Part shown: in pieces, positions 8,964 through 16,744 of the stretch
How positions within the stretch are numbered: position 1 is the first letter of the stretch
Layout of the letters: the number at the start of each line of letters is the position of its first letter
DNA from: Planctomycetota bacterium
GTDB lineage: Bacteria > Planctomycetota > JAJSAM01 > JAJVHW01
Direction: 5' to 3'
Assembly: GCA_022072415.1 (NCBI GenBank)
Contig: JAJVHW010000173.1
Coordinates: forward strand, 1-35,166
DNA length: 35,166 bases
Position numbers and translations under genes: made by a program
Notes under the pieces: model-generated
Told to the model about the DNA's origin: nothing
Database searches by the model: none
The model's input: only the letters and a program-made list of their open reading frames with translations

Positions 8964-9356
8964 TCAGTGCAGCCTGAAGTCCTTCAGCATGAACCCGCAG
9001 GCGACGTCGAAGAGGCACCAGAGCGACGAGAGCACGATGAAGCCGACGGCCATCCCCTTCATCCGCTTCGACGTCCAGAGCCACCGTCCGAGGAGCACCC
9101 CGGCGAGGAGGCTCACCGGCCCGGCAGCGAGCACGCCCACCCACGAGCTCCGAGGCGCGAAGGCGTCGCCGGCGGCCGCCCCCGCGAACAGGAGGCCGAA
9201 CCCGAGGAGGGTCGCCGCGCAGGCGCCGATCAGGAACCCGGCCACGCGGACTCCGGCGTTCGCGTTCCCCGCTTCGGGAAGGACGCGCGGCACGTAGGGC
9301 TGAGGGTCGGGAGGCGTGGACGGCGGTCCCGCGCCCGGCCCGGGTGCATCGGACAT
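8964..9356 (-). CDS. Small membrane protein, paralogue of 12087-12488
   Basis: 130 residues. Start at ATG 9356; an in-frame ATG 9 bp upstream (9365) is equally possible and neither has a strong Shine-Dalgarno site. A Pro-rich N-terminus leads into a conserved core, VLPEAGNANAGVRVAGF, then hydrophobic segments (LIGACAATLLGFGLLFAGA, WVGVLAAGPVSLLAGVLLG, MAVGFIVLSSLWCLFDVACG) with an RWLWTSKRMKG loop. The protein at 12087-12488 shares this layout almost segment by segment (WIGVLAAG, LGRWLWKSK, MKGMAVG, LWCTFDVSCG). The stop overlaps the start of the interrupted gene at 8964 (TGATG). Function unknown; likely an inner-membrane protein. The paralogue follows a radical SAM and an Lgt-like gene, so a link to lipid or membrane chemistry is possible but unproven. 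Confidence 0.8.
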   Translation of the reverse strand: MSDAPGPGAGPPSTPPDPQPYVPRVLPEAGNANAGVRVAGFLIGACAATLLGFGLLFAGAAAGDAFAPRSSWVGVLAAGPVSLLAGVLLGRWLWTSKRMKGMAVGFIVLSSLWCLFDVACGFMLKDFRLH

Positions 9357-9669
9357 GCCCGGCATCGTAGGGCGTCGTCCCGAAACACGTGACTCACTTG
9401 GCCGCGATTCGGGGAGGGGGCTGCAGAGCGGGCGGCAGGACGCGACTTCGTCAGCGGGTCCCGGGCCGGGCTCGCGGTCGTCGATCGCGAGGCGGAGACG
9501 CGCGGTGGGCGTCGCGGCGGAGGCTGCGTCCATGCCCGCGGCCGCAGGAACCCCCGGCGACCGGCAGGCTCCCGGCAGCAGGAATCGCGCCGTCGCCCCC
9601 TCCCGGCGCGGCGAGGTGCTGTAGCCTCGCTGCGGCGCGCCCAGCAGAACCTGGAGGGAGGTCCAGAAC
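9357..9669. other. Intergenic stretch, no gene seen
   Basis: 313 bp between the divergent small membrane protein and the SBBP gene. It holds one copy of a dispersed 34-bp repeat (9374-9407) and, at its right end, a GGAGGGAGG ribosome-binding site for the gene at 9670. I see no credible coding frame and no clear promoter motif, though both flanking genes must start here. Confidence 0.6.
9374..9407 (+). repeat. Dispersed 34-bp repeat, copy A
   Basis: 28 of 34 bases match 11806-11839 (shared GTCGTCCCGAA, GTGAC and GGCCGCGA blocks). It lies just upstream of the membrane protein gene at 8964-9356. Origin unknown; possibly element ends or a regulatory site. Confidence 0.5.
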
Positions 9670-11799
9670 ATGCGTCCTCGTCGATCCCGCGACCCCGCCC
9701 GTGCGTCACGGCCCGTGGCGTCGCCGAACGGTCGCGACGCGCGGGCGTCGCGCGGCGGCTCCAGGACCGCGCGCGTCCCGCATCGTGCCGCGATTGCGGC
9801 GCTCCTGCTCGCGGCCGCCGCCGTGCGTCCCGGGCTGGCCGCTCCCGACTCGCAAACGGACACGTTCCCGACCGGCCTCGAGGGCGTCGGGGTGATCCAG
9901 GACATCGCCCGCGACGCATCCGGGAACATCTTCGCCGTCGCTTCCGTAGACGCTCCCGGAGCGGTGCCCGCAGGGCACGCCGGGTACTCGAACTCGCTGA
10001 GCGGCCCCTCGGATGCGTGGATCGCGAAGTTCGACGCCGGCGGGGCGCTCGTGTGGGCGACGTACCTCGGCGGCTCGGGCCCGGAGTCGGCCGCAGCGGT
10101 GGCCGTCGATCCGCAGGGCCGCGTGGTGGTCGCCGGATGGACGATGTCCACGGACTTCCCGATCGTGTCCGGAGACCGGGCGACTCCGGGAACGTCCGGA
10201 GACGCCTTCGTGGCGCGGATCTCCGCCGACGGGCAGGACCTCCAGTGGTCGCGGACCTTGGGCGACTCGGGGAACGACCTGCCCGCGTCCTTGGCGGTCG
10301 GCTCCGATTCCGCGGTGTATCTGGCCGGCACGACGTCGGGGACGCCGTTCCCCGTCTCCTTCCGTCCGGGGCCGGGACCCGCATCGAATCGCGCCGTGTG
10401 GGTCGCGAAACTCCAGGCGGATGGCGGCATCGCATGGACGACCGACCTCGCGAACGGCGCGGCGACGACCGAGCAGGCTGCCGGACGCATCGCGGTGGAC
10501 GGATCCGGCGCCGCGTACGTGTGCGGCACGACCTACGGCGCCGGCAGCCTGCCGCCCGCGGACGAGGGCAACGAGTATCACGGCGGGCCCGTGGATGGAT
10601 TCGTCGTGAAGCTCGCTCCGTCCGGCCGGACCCTCGACTACGCGGTCTACCTCGGCGGGGCCGCGGCGGACGGTGCGGGTGGGCTCGCACTCGACGACGC
10701 CGGCGCCGCGTGGGTGGCGGGCGCGACGCAGTCCACCGTGACGACTTTCCCGCGCAGGACGGGGCCGGACACCGGCACGACCGAAACGGTCCCGGGCAAC
10801 GGCTTCCTGGTGAAGGTGTCCCCTTCGGGCGTCAACACGGAGTCCGCGGTGGCGCTGCCGGCGACGTTCTGGACCGCGTACGAGGCGCTCGGCCGGTTCC
10901 ATGGCGTGGACCTCGACGCGCAGGGGCGCGCCTGGACCGTGTTCGGCCGGCTGATGCGTTTCAGCGCGGACACGTCCGTCGTGGACGACTTCGGAACCGT
11001 CGTGCAGTGGGGAATCTACGGCGCGCCGCGGACCGTGGGTTCGCAGCAGGTGTGGGCCACCGCGGGACTGTCGCTCGTCCGCGTCATCGACCTCGGGTCC
11101 GGCGCCGCAGAGGTGCCGGCATCGGTGACGGCTCGACCGTCCGGCCCCCGGGCCGTCGATCTGGCGTGGAGCGCGCGCGGGAACGAGACGTCGTTCATCG
11201 TCGAACGGGCCGGGGCGACCGGATCGTTCACCGACGTGGGGACGGTCGGCGGCGGCACGACCGCGTGGACCGACACCGGACTCGATCCCGAGTCGAACTA
11301 CCGCTACCGGGTACGCGCCGTCGTGGGCGGCGAGACGTCGTCGCCGTCGGCATTCGTGGTCGTCCGGACGAGCGGCACGTTCGGCCTGCGGGTCGCGTCT
11401 GCACGCCTCGTCAACTCGCCCCGTGCGCGCCGCGACTCGGTGCGGCTGGTCGCCGACGCGACGTTCTCCGCGCGGGAGAGGTTCGATCCGGCCACCCAGG
11501 CGCTCCGCATCTCGGTCGCCGACGGTCTCGCCGGCGCGTACGTCCTCGACATCCCTGCCGGCGACTCCGGATGGACGATGACGGCGCGCCGCGCCATCTG
11601 GGAGGCGCCGTCGGCACTCCCGGGCACCACGACAGTGACGATCGATACACGGCGCGACCGGATCGTCGTGAGGGCCACCCGGACCGACCTCGCGGGGCTC
11701 CCTGCCGATCCGGCGGCGGTCGTCGTGCGGATCGGCGTCGATGCGGCTTCGGACGAGCCCGTCTGGGTGCGGCGTGGAGACACGATGTCCGCGCGGTAG
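9670..11799 (+). CDS. Secreted SBBP-repeat beta-propeller protein with a fibronectin type III domain
   Basis: 709 residues, ATG 9670 behind GGAGGGAGG. An unusually long Arg-rich leader (about 36 residues) precedes a hydrophobic segment (AAIAALLLAAAAVRPGLAAP), so the protein is exported; a start further downstream cannot be excluded. Residues ~55-470 contain repeats of the SBBP type (DAWIAKFDAGGALVWATYLGG, DAFVARISADGQDLQWSRTLG, DGFVVKLAPSGRTLDYAVYLGG), each followed by a GxAVDxxGxxxVAG-like strand pair, forming a beta-propeller. Residues ~475-560 form a fibronectin III domain (VDLAWSARGNETSFIVERA, TDTGLDPESNYRYRVRAV). The last ~140 residues are an unassigned beta-rich domain. Such proteins are usually cell-surface or extracellular; the ligand is unknown. 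No CXXCH is present. Confidence 0.83.
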   Translation: MRPRRSRDPARASRPVASPNGRDARASRGGSRTARVPHRAAIAALLLAAAAVRPGLAAPDSQTDTFPTGLEGVGVIQDIARDASGNIFAVASVDAPGAVPAGHAGYSNSLSGPSDAWIAKFDAGGALVWATYLGGSGPESAAAVAVDPQGRVVVAGWTMSTDFPIVSGDRATPGTSGDAFVARISADGQDLQWSRTLGDSGNDLPASLAVGSDSAVYLAGTTSGTPFPVSFRPGPGPASNRAVWVAKLQADGGIAWTTDLANGAATTEQAAGRIAVDGSGAAYVCGTTYGAGSLPPADEGNEYHGGPVDGFVVKLAPSGRTLDYAVYLGGAAADGAGGLALDDAGAAWVAGATQSTVTTFPRRTGPDTGTTETVPGNGFLVKVSPSGVNTESAVALPATFWTAYEALGRFHGVDLDAQGRAWTVFGRLMRFSADTSVVDDFGTVVQWGIYGAPRTVGSQQVWATAGLSLVRVIDLGSGAAEVPASVTARPSGPRAVDLAWSARGNETSFIVERAGATGSFTDVGTVGGGTTAWTDTGLDPESNYRYRVRAVVGGETSSPSAFVVVRTSGTFGLRVASARLVNSPRARRDSVRLVADATFSARERFDPATQALRISVADGLAGAYVLDIPAGDSGWTMTARRAIWEAPSALPGTTTVTIDTRRDRIVVRATRTDLAGLPADPAAVVVRIGVDAASDEPVWVRRGDTMSAR

Positions 11800-11805
11800 G
11801 AGGGT

Positions 11806-11839
11806 GTCGTCCCGAACCAAGTGACACGCCCGGCCGCGA
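11806..11839 (+). repeat. Dispersed 34-bp repeat, copy B
   Basis: Second copy of the 9374-9407 repeat, 7 bp after the SBBP gene stop. The two copies frame the SBBP gene in the same orientation. The rest of 11840-12086 contains no gene I can support. Confidence 0.5.
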
Positions 11840-12086
11840 CGCAGCGAGTCGGCTGCGGCGCGGGCGAGAGGCGCGAACTCGACGGAGAGAGTCGCGGCGC
11901 GAGCCCGACGCAGCGCCGGCGCGGTTCACGAGATCGGCCGCTGCATCGCGGCCGCTTGCCGGCGTGCGGGTTGCGATCCGTTCGTGCGGGGCGTTCCAGC
12001 GACGGACGTCTCAGCCCGCAAGGCGACGTGTGTCGGTCGTCTCGGGACGAGGCCTGACGCCCGGGCCGTGCGGCTCCTCGCGCGGC

Positions 12087-12488
12087 TCAGTAGTTCTGGA
12101 GGATCAGCCCGCACGACACGTCGAACGTGCACCAGAGCGCCGAGCACAGGATGAGCCCCACCGCCATGCCCTTCATCTGCTTCGACTTCCAGAGCCACCG
12201 GCCGAGGAACGCCGCGAGCACGAGCTGGACGATCCCCGCCGCCAGCACGCCGATCCATTCGCTCCCCTGCGCGACCATGGTCATGCCGTACAGCACGGCG
12301 AGGAACAGGCCGAGCCCTCCGACGAACGCCGCTCCCGCGCCGAGCATGAATCCCGCGACGCGCACCCCGGCGGTCGCGTTCGCGGCGTCGGGGAGGACGC
12401 GGTCCACGTAGGGCTTCGGGTCCGGCGGCCGGCCCGGCGCAGGTTCCGGGACGTGCGAGCGGCCCGGATCTCCCTCGGGGCGGGTCAT
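12087..12488 (-). CDS. Small membrane protein at the end of the cytochrome/radical SAM gene string
   Basis: 133 residues. ATG 12488 overlaps the stop of the radical SAM gene by 4 bp (ATGA), so it is the last gene of that string. It is a paralogue of the protein at 8964-9356, sharing the VLPDAANATAGVRVAGF segment, WIGVLAAG, LGRWLWKSKQMKG and LWCTFDVSCG. Hydrophobic segments at about 48-75, 80-97 and 105-128 indicate three membrane helices. A pair of Cys (LWC...SCG) near the C-terminus is conserved between the two copies. No known family; it may be a membrane partner of the upstream radical SAM or Lgt-like protein. The function is not inferable from sequence alone. Confidence 0.85.
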   Translation of the reverse strand: MTRPEGDPGRSHVPEPAPGRPPDPKPYVDRVLPDAANATAGVRVAGFMLGAGAAFVGGLGLFLAVLYGMTMVAQGSEWIGVLAAGIVQLVLAAFLGRWLWKSKQMKGMAVGLILCSALWCTFDVSCGLILQNY

Positions 12489-13906
12489 GTGCGCACCTCC
12501 GCCCGCAGCGGCGCGAGGCGGGTCCGCTCGAGGTCGTCGCGGTAGAAGAGGTTGTACGTGTCGAACGGGATGAGGCGCCCGTCGTCGGGGTGCACGATGT
12601 GGATGCAGGACTTCTTCACCGACCGCACGTCGAAGCCGTGGGCGTCCATGAACTGGACGATGAGCACGCGGAAGACGTTCTCGTAGGTGAGCGCGCCGCC
12701 CTGACGCAAGCTGATCCGCGGCAGGCAGCAGAGGAGGTCCCGGAGCGCCCCGGCGCCGGACTCGGGCGAGTGGTTCGTGGCGAACGCGCGGAAGATCGCG
12801 TCGCGGAGGCCCGGGTCCTTCTCGTAGACGATCGTGTTCCGCGCGCCGCCGAGGAGGATCTGCGGGTCGACGAGGCCCGTGAGCGGCTTCACGGCGCCGC
12901 CGATCTTCAGCGCGTAGCCCATCGCCAGGCAGTCGGGGTGGCACGGCACGGGGATGATGTCGGACTCGCCGAACACCTGCGACTGCGCGAGGATCCGCCG
13001 CCGCACGCCCGTCAGCGTGAGGCGGTCCCGCGCCGGGTCGAACCCCTCGTTCCGCCCCGCGTCCTGCACCGGCTGGAAGGTCACGCCGCGGACGCACCGG
13101 AACGAGAGCGCATGGTCGATGATCCGCCCGAGCTCGCCGTCGTTGACGCCGTTCATCACGGTCACGACGAGGGTCGTCGAGATCCCGAGTTCCTCGAGCC
13201 GCGCCAGCGCCGCGTCGCGGACGGGGCGGAGGTCGGCGCCGCGGAGCCGCATCAGCGGCTCGCGCTCGAGCGAGTCGAACTGGAGATAGACCTCGAAGCC
13301 CGCGCGGTGCTCCGCGAGGCGCGCGGCGAACGCAGGGTCCTTCGCGATGCGGATCCCGTTCGTGTTCACCATGAGGTGCCGGATCGGGCGCCGCCGCGCG
13401 GCGGCGAGGATCTCGAAGAACTCGGGGTGCAGCGTCGGCTCGCCGCCCGAGATCTGCACGACGTCGGGCTCGCCCTCGTTGGCGACGACGGCGTCGAGCA
13501 TGCGCTCGACCTGCGCGAGCGGACGCATCCGGTTCCGGTGCGGACCGCTCGCCGCGTAGCAGACGGGGCACGCGAGATTGCAGTCGTCGCAGATCTCCAC
13601 GATCGAGAGACACGAGTGCTGCTCGTGGTCGGGGCAGAGCCCGCAGTCGTACGGGCACCCCCACCGGACCGGCGTGTTCCACCGCTTCGGCATCTCCGGC
13701 GGCTTCAGGAAGTCCTCGCGCCCGCGGCGGTAGAACGCCGCATCGTCGGCGATCAGCACCGTGCGCCAGCCGTGCTCGGCGCAGCGCTTCCGCAAGAAGA
13801 CCTTCCCGTCCTCGATCAGGATCTTCCCGTCGGCGCGGCGGAAGCAGACGTCGCAGATCGAGACCGCGAGGTCGTAGTAGAGGTAGGGCCGCTCGCCGCC
13901 GCTCAT
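12485..13906 (-). CDS. Radical SAM enzyme of the Tes / MJ0619-like type
   Basis: 473 residues, ATG 13906 overlapping the upstream stop by 4 bp. N-terminal CDVC (18-21) with CAEHG (Cys42) resembles the rubredoxin-like metal site of the archaeal tetraether synthase Tes. It is followed by the family-typical Cys string CPYDCGLCPDHEQHSC (84-99) and then the radical SAM CX3CX2C motif CNLACPVC (109-116). ISGGEPTLHPE is the GGE motif that holds SAM. Further Cys residues (PVPCHPDC, LLCC) could bind extra clusters. Relatives include Tes (C-C coupling of lipid tails), the MJ0619 C-methylase and bacterial proteins proposed to make membrane-spanning lipids. The adjacent Lgt-like gene fits a lipid-directed substrate, but the reaction here is inferred from family only. 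Confidence 0.85.
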   Translation of the reverse strand: MSGGERPYLYYDLAVSICDVCFRRADGKILIEDGKVFLRKRCAEHGWRTVLIADDAAFYRRGREDFLKPPEMPKRWNTPVRWGCPYDCGLCPDHEQHSCLSIVEICDDCNLACPVCYAASGPHRNRMRPLAQVERMLDAVVANEGEPDVVQISGGEPTLHPEFFEILAAARRRPIRHLMVNTNGIRIAKDPAFAARLAEHRAGFEVYLQFDSLEREPLMRLRGADLRPVRDAALARLEELGISTTLVVTVMNGVNDGELGRIIDHALSFRCVRGVTFQPVQDAGRNEGFDPARDRLTLTGVRRRILAQSQVFGESDIIPVPCHPDCLAMGYALKIGGAVKPLTGLVDPQILLGGARNTIVYEKDPGLRDAIFRAFATNHSPESGAGALRDLLCCLPRISLRQGGALTYENVFRVLIVQFMDAHGFDVRSVKKSCIHIVHPDDGRLIPFDTYNLFYRDDLERTRLAPLRAEVRT

Positions 13907-14634
13907 CGGGGGGATGCTCGCATGCGGTCCTGCCGCCGCTCCCACGCGATCCACGCGAGCCCGAGGACGCACGTCCACTGGATCGCGGAGAGCCCGAACA
14001 CCGGGCCGCGGGGCTTCAGGAAGTCCACGGCGAGCCGCCACGCGAGGTACGCCGCCACCACCGCGCGGAACACGGACCCCTCGCGGCCCGGAGCGGCCCG
14101 GCGGAGCGCGAACGGGAGGAGCGCAAGGCAGAACGCCGTCTCGTAGAGCTGCGCGGGATGCCGCGGGCCGTCGCCGAAGTCCACGCCCCACGGAAGCGAC
14201 GTCGGGAGGCCCGTCGTGCGGTCGCGGAGCCCTTCGAGGAAGCATCCGACGCGGCCGACCGCGATCCCGACGAGGAGCGGCGCGGCGAACAGGTCCCCGG
14301 TGCGCGCGCGCAGGTCCGCCATGCGCTTCGCCGCCTCGACCCCGATCCATCCGCCGAGGATCCCGCCCACGATGGACTTCGCCCCGAGAATCGTGCGGAG
14401 GTCCGTGCTCCCCTCCCCGAGCCGCTCGAGCGCGCCGGTGATGCGCGACCCGAACACCGCCCCCGCCGCGGCGCCGGCGACGACGAGCCAGCGATGCGTC
14501 GTGTCGAGCGAGTCGCCGCGCCGGCGGCGGAGGACGTGGAAGACGATCCCTGCGAGGGTGTAGCCGGCCGCCTCCAGCACCGCGTGCGCGGAGACGTCGC
14601 GTCCGAGCAGGCGGAAGACGACGGGGAAGTCCAC
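13903..14634 (-). CDS. Diverged Lgt-like (prolipoprotein diacylglyceryl transferase family) membrane protein
   Basis: 243 residues from a GTG at 14634, 4 bp after the stop of the 15-heme gene; its own stop overlaps the radical SAM start. Multiple hydrophobic segments and the Lgt signature region are visible: VGRVGCFLEGL aligns with Lgt GRxGNFxNGE, and RHPAQLYE with the Lgt RHPxQLYE. Two residues considered important in canonical Lgt are changed: the Asn after GRxG is Cys, and the HGG motif appears as VGG (SIVGGILGGWIGVE). It is also short for Lgt. I infer a lipid-handling membrane enzyme that has left the lipoprotein role, working with the neighbouring radical SAM protein. A genuine lipoprotein transferase is the alternative, which would suit the lipoproteins nearby. 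Confidence 0.8.
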   Translation of the reverse strand: MDFPVVFRLLGRDVSAHAVLEAAGYTLAGIVFHVLRRRRGDSLDTTHRWLVVAGAAAGAVFGSRITGALERLGEGSTDLRTILGAKSIVGGILGGWIGVEAAKRMADLRARTGDLFAAPLLVGIAVGRVGCFLEGLRDRTTGLPTSLPWGVDFGDGPRHPAQLYETAFCLALLPFALRRAAPGREGSVFRAVVAAYLAWRLAVDFLKPRGPVFGLSAIQWTCVLGLAWIAWERRQDRMRASPR

Positions 14635-14638
14635 TCCG

Positions 14639-16744
14639 CTACCGGTGGAACCGCTCGCGGACGTGGCACTCGAGGCAGCCGCGCTCGGCGGCGCCGGGCA
14701 GCGGCACGTCGAGGACCCGCGTCGCGCGGTCGATCGACGCGGCGTCGTGGCACGGGACGCAGGTCCGCTCGCCCGACGCGCCGGACGGCTCCGCGTGCCC
14801 GTCGCTGAAGTGGCGGAAGGACTCGATCGGCGCGACGGTCTTCCGCGCCGCCTTCGGCGACGCGGCGTCGAAGATGCCCGTCTCGAGCGTGCGGTACACG
14901 AGCTTCCCGTCGCGCGTGTTCGCCGGCGACGCGCGATCCACGTGGCAGAGCACGCACTTCCCCTCGCCGAGGCTCTCGTGCCCCGCGTGGCATGCCGAGC
15001 AGTCGGAAACGCCCGCGCGGAGCGTCATCGGCGCCGCGCCCGCCGCGGGGACGTGGCAGGAGAGGCAGCCCTGCGCGAGGGCGCCGCGGCTCGCCACGGC
15101 GCGCATCGCCGCGCGGCCGGTCTGCACGCCGGGCTCCACCGTGTGGACGAGGTGGAACATGTCGGTGACCGTGCGCGTCCTCCCGTCGGCCGCCGCCACC
15201 GGCACGGGGTCGCCGTCGGTGTGGCAGGTGCCGCACGTCGCCGTCGAGACGTCCGCCCGCGGCAGCGCGCCGCCGAGCCCCGCGAGCGACCGGCTCTCCG
15301 CCACGCCCTTGTGGCACGGGACGCACGACGCCGAGAGGTCGGCCTCGCCGCCCTTCGGCGGAGTCACGCTGCGCACGTGGTGGTCGTGACGGAACGCGAG
15401 GACCCGCGGTTCGCCGGACGGCGCATGCTGCGCGCCGGAGACGTGGCACGAGCGGCAGTCGTCCTTCGCGAGGTCGTGCTTCCGCGGCGGGAGCCGGTAG
15501 AGCGAGCCCGACGCGGGGACCTCGACCGTGCGGATCGTCCGCGTGATCTTCCCGGGGCTCGCGGCCTTCGCGTGGCACTGGAGGCAGTGGACGCCGTCCT
15601 CGTCCCGGCCGTGGACGTCCACCCGCCACTCCGCGTGGCACTTGAGGCAGGTCTCGTACGCGACGGCGGCGAAGTCCCCCTGCGGCTCGGCCGGGTCCTT
15701 CACGTGGCACTCGCCGCACGCGAGCGGGACGGATCCCTCCGGCGGCTTCGACGACACCGACGCGCCGACGCGCCGCTCCTTCGCGATCCGGTGGTCCGCG
15801 TGCGAAAAGCCGTCCACCTGGAGCGTGCGGGCCCGCGGCGGGGACGCGACGTCGCGGATACTCGCCGGAAGCGCCGGGTTCGAGACGGCGGCCGTCACCT
15901 TCGCCTCGCGGTCCTCTCCGGCGTGGCAGAGCGCGCACGTCTTCGGCCAGCCGTCGGCGCCCGTCTCCATCGAGGGGACGATGTCGGCCTTCGCGCCGGC
16001 GTGGTCGGTGTGGCACGCGGCGCACGAGAACTCGTCCGTCTTCGCGTACGGGTGCCGGTCCGCGGACGCGTACCCCTCGTGGCACTTCGCGCACTTCGGC
16101 GTGTAGTCCGACGAGAAGGGGTCGTGGCACGACGCGCAGGAGTCGGGGTGCGTCTTCCCGTCGGCGCGCGGCGCGCCGATCGCGTGCACGTCGCGGAGTT
16201 CGCCGCGGGACAGCACGTCGCTCTGCGTGAGCCCGAAGAACGCCGCGCAGCCCGCGAGCCCGAGGAGCGCGGCGATCCAGTTCCAGCGCGAGAGGACGGC
16301 CGACTTCCCCCAGCGGTGCTCCTGCGGCCCGGAGTCCGCGAGCGCGAACTCCTTCCCGAGCTTCTTCGCGGCCTCGGCCACCGTCTTCCCGAGGTATCCC
16401 TCGCCGACCACGAGCCCGCACTCGCCCTTCGCCTCGTCGATCGACACCTCGACGAGCACCTGCCCCGTCTGCACGGTGGACCCGTGGTGCACCGGGCCGC
16501 GGGTTCCGGCCGCGAGTGGGCGCCCGTCCACGAACACGCCGGCGAGCGGGGTCAGCACCTCGACCTCGAGCCGCTTCCCGTCGAAGGTGAAGGCGAGCGC
16601 CTCCTGGGCGACCATGCGGTCGTTCACGAAGAGGTCGGCGAGGGGCCGCGAACCGAGCACCACGCGCATCGCGTCCACCGCCGACGCCGGACGGGCCCGG
16701 TTGGGCTTCTTGTCGAGCTTCCACTCGAGGAGGAAGCGGCTCAT
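14639..16744 (-). CDS. Transmembrane FHA-like / 15-heme cytochrome c fusion
   Basis: 701 residues. ATG 16744 overlaps the upstream stop (ATGA). Residues ~26-101 form an FHA-like beta domain (VVLGSRPLADLFVNDRMVAQ, then FVDGRPLAAG and GSTVQTGQ), followed by a ~45-residue linker and a single membrane helix (WIAALLGLAGCAAFFGL, ~156-172). Basic residues before the helix place the N-terminus in the cytoplasm. The remaining ~520 residues carry 15 CXXCH motifs, from CASCH (203) and CAKCH to CVPCH and CLECH near the C-terminus, so this part is periplasmic. The FHA-like part lacks the textbook SxxH and NG residues and may not bind phosphothreonine. The architecture allows a cytoplasmic contact or signal to touch a periplasmic heme wire directly. 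Probable partner of the ferredoxin-like protein encoded just upstream. Confidence 0.88.
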   Translation of the reverse strand: MSRFLLEWKLDKKPNRARPASAVDAMRVVLGSRPLADLFVNDRMVAQEALAFTFDGKRLEVEVLTPLAGVFVDGRPLAAGTRGPVHHGSTVQTGQVLVEVSIDEAKGECGLVVGEGYLGKTVAEAAKKLGKEFALADSGPQEHRWGKSAVLSRWNWIAALLGLAGCAAFFGLTQSDVLSRGELRDVHAIGAPRADGKTHPDSCASCHDPFSSDYTPKCAKCHEGYASADRHPYAKTDEFSCAACHTDHAGAKADIVPSMETGADGWPKTCALCHAGEDREAKVTAAVSNPALPASIRDVASPPRARTLQVDGFSHADHRIAKERRVGASVSSKPPEGSVPLACGECHVKDPAEPQGDFAAVAYETCLKCHAEWRVDVHGRDEDGVHCLQCHAKAASPGKITRTIRTVEVPASGSLYRLPPRKHDLAKDDCRSCHVSGAQHAPSGEPRVLAFRHDHHVRSVTPPKGGEADLSASCVPCHKGVAESRSLAGLGGALPRADVSTATCGTCHTDGDPVPVAAADGRTRTVTDMFHLVHTVEPGVQTGRAAMRAVASRGALAQGCLSCHVPAAGAAPMTLRAGVSDCSACHAGHESLGEGKCVLCHVDRASPANTRDGKLVYRTLETGIFDAASPKAARKTVAPIESFRHFSDGHAEPSGASGERTCVPCHDAASIDRATRVLDVPLPGAAERGCLECHVRERFHR

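Larger units (their letters stand above)
8373..8964 (-). pseudogene. Small three-helix membrane protein gene split by a TTAA-target element
   Basis: Two reading-frame pieces on the minus strand join perfectly once the 8582-8812 element and one copy of its 4-bp target are removed. The 5' piece starts at ATG 8964 (first residues MRGDRIPRPLRAGNPW) and runs to ...LAVLKTSN at the element. The 3' piece resumes at ...NAICTVGSVAFPS and ends ...LTAGYIW at a TGA at 8375-8373. The restored protein is ~118 residues with three hydrophobic segments (GGFVAGSVLMGAVGLAVL, APTMIVLAGLLL, GVLAGCLGFLWLTAGY). The insertion adds 235 bp, not a multiple of three, so the gene is disrupted. The ATG overlaps the stop of the upstream gene as TGATG, indicating the two were translationally coupled. 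Its stop codon abuts the stop of the decaheme gene on the other strand. No family is recognised. Confidence 0.75.

Noticed and set aside
8578-9144. 188-codon minus-strand frame running through the 231-bp element
   Set aside because: Its middle belongs to the interrupted membrane protein and its end is read-through into the element; its first part is a shadow of the 8964-9356 gene.
11821-12258. Short frames in the gap after the SBBP gene
   Set aside because: Arg-rich, no ribosome-binding site, no similarity to anything I recognise; likely non-coding.
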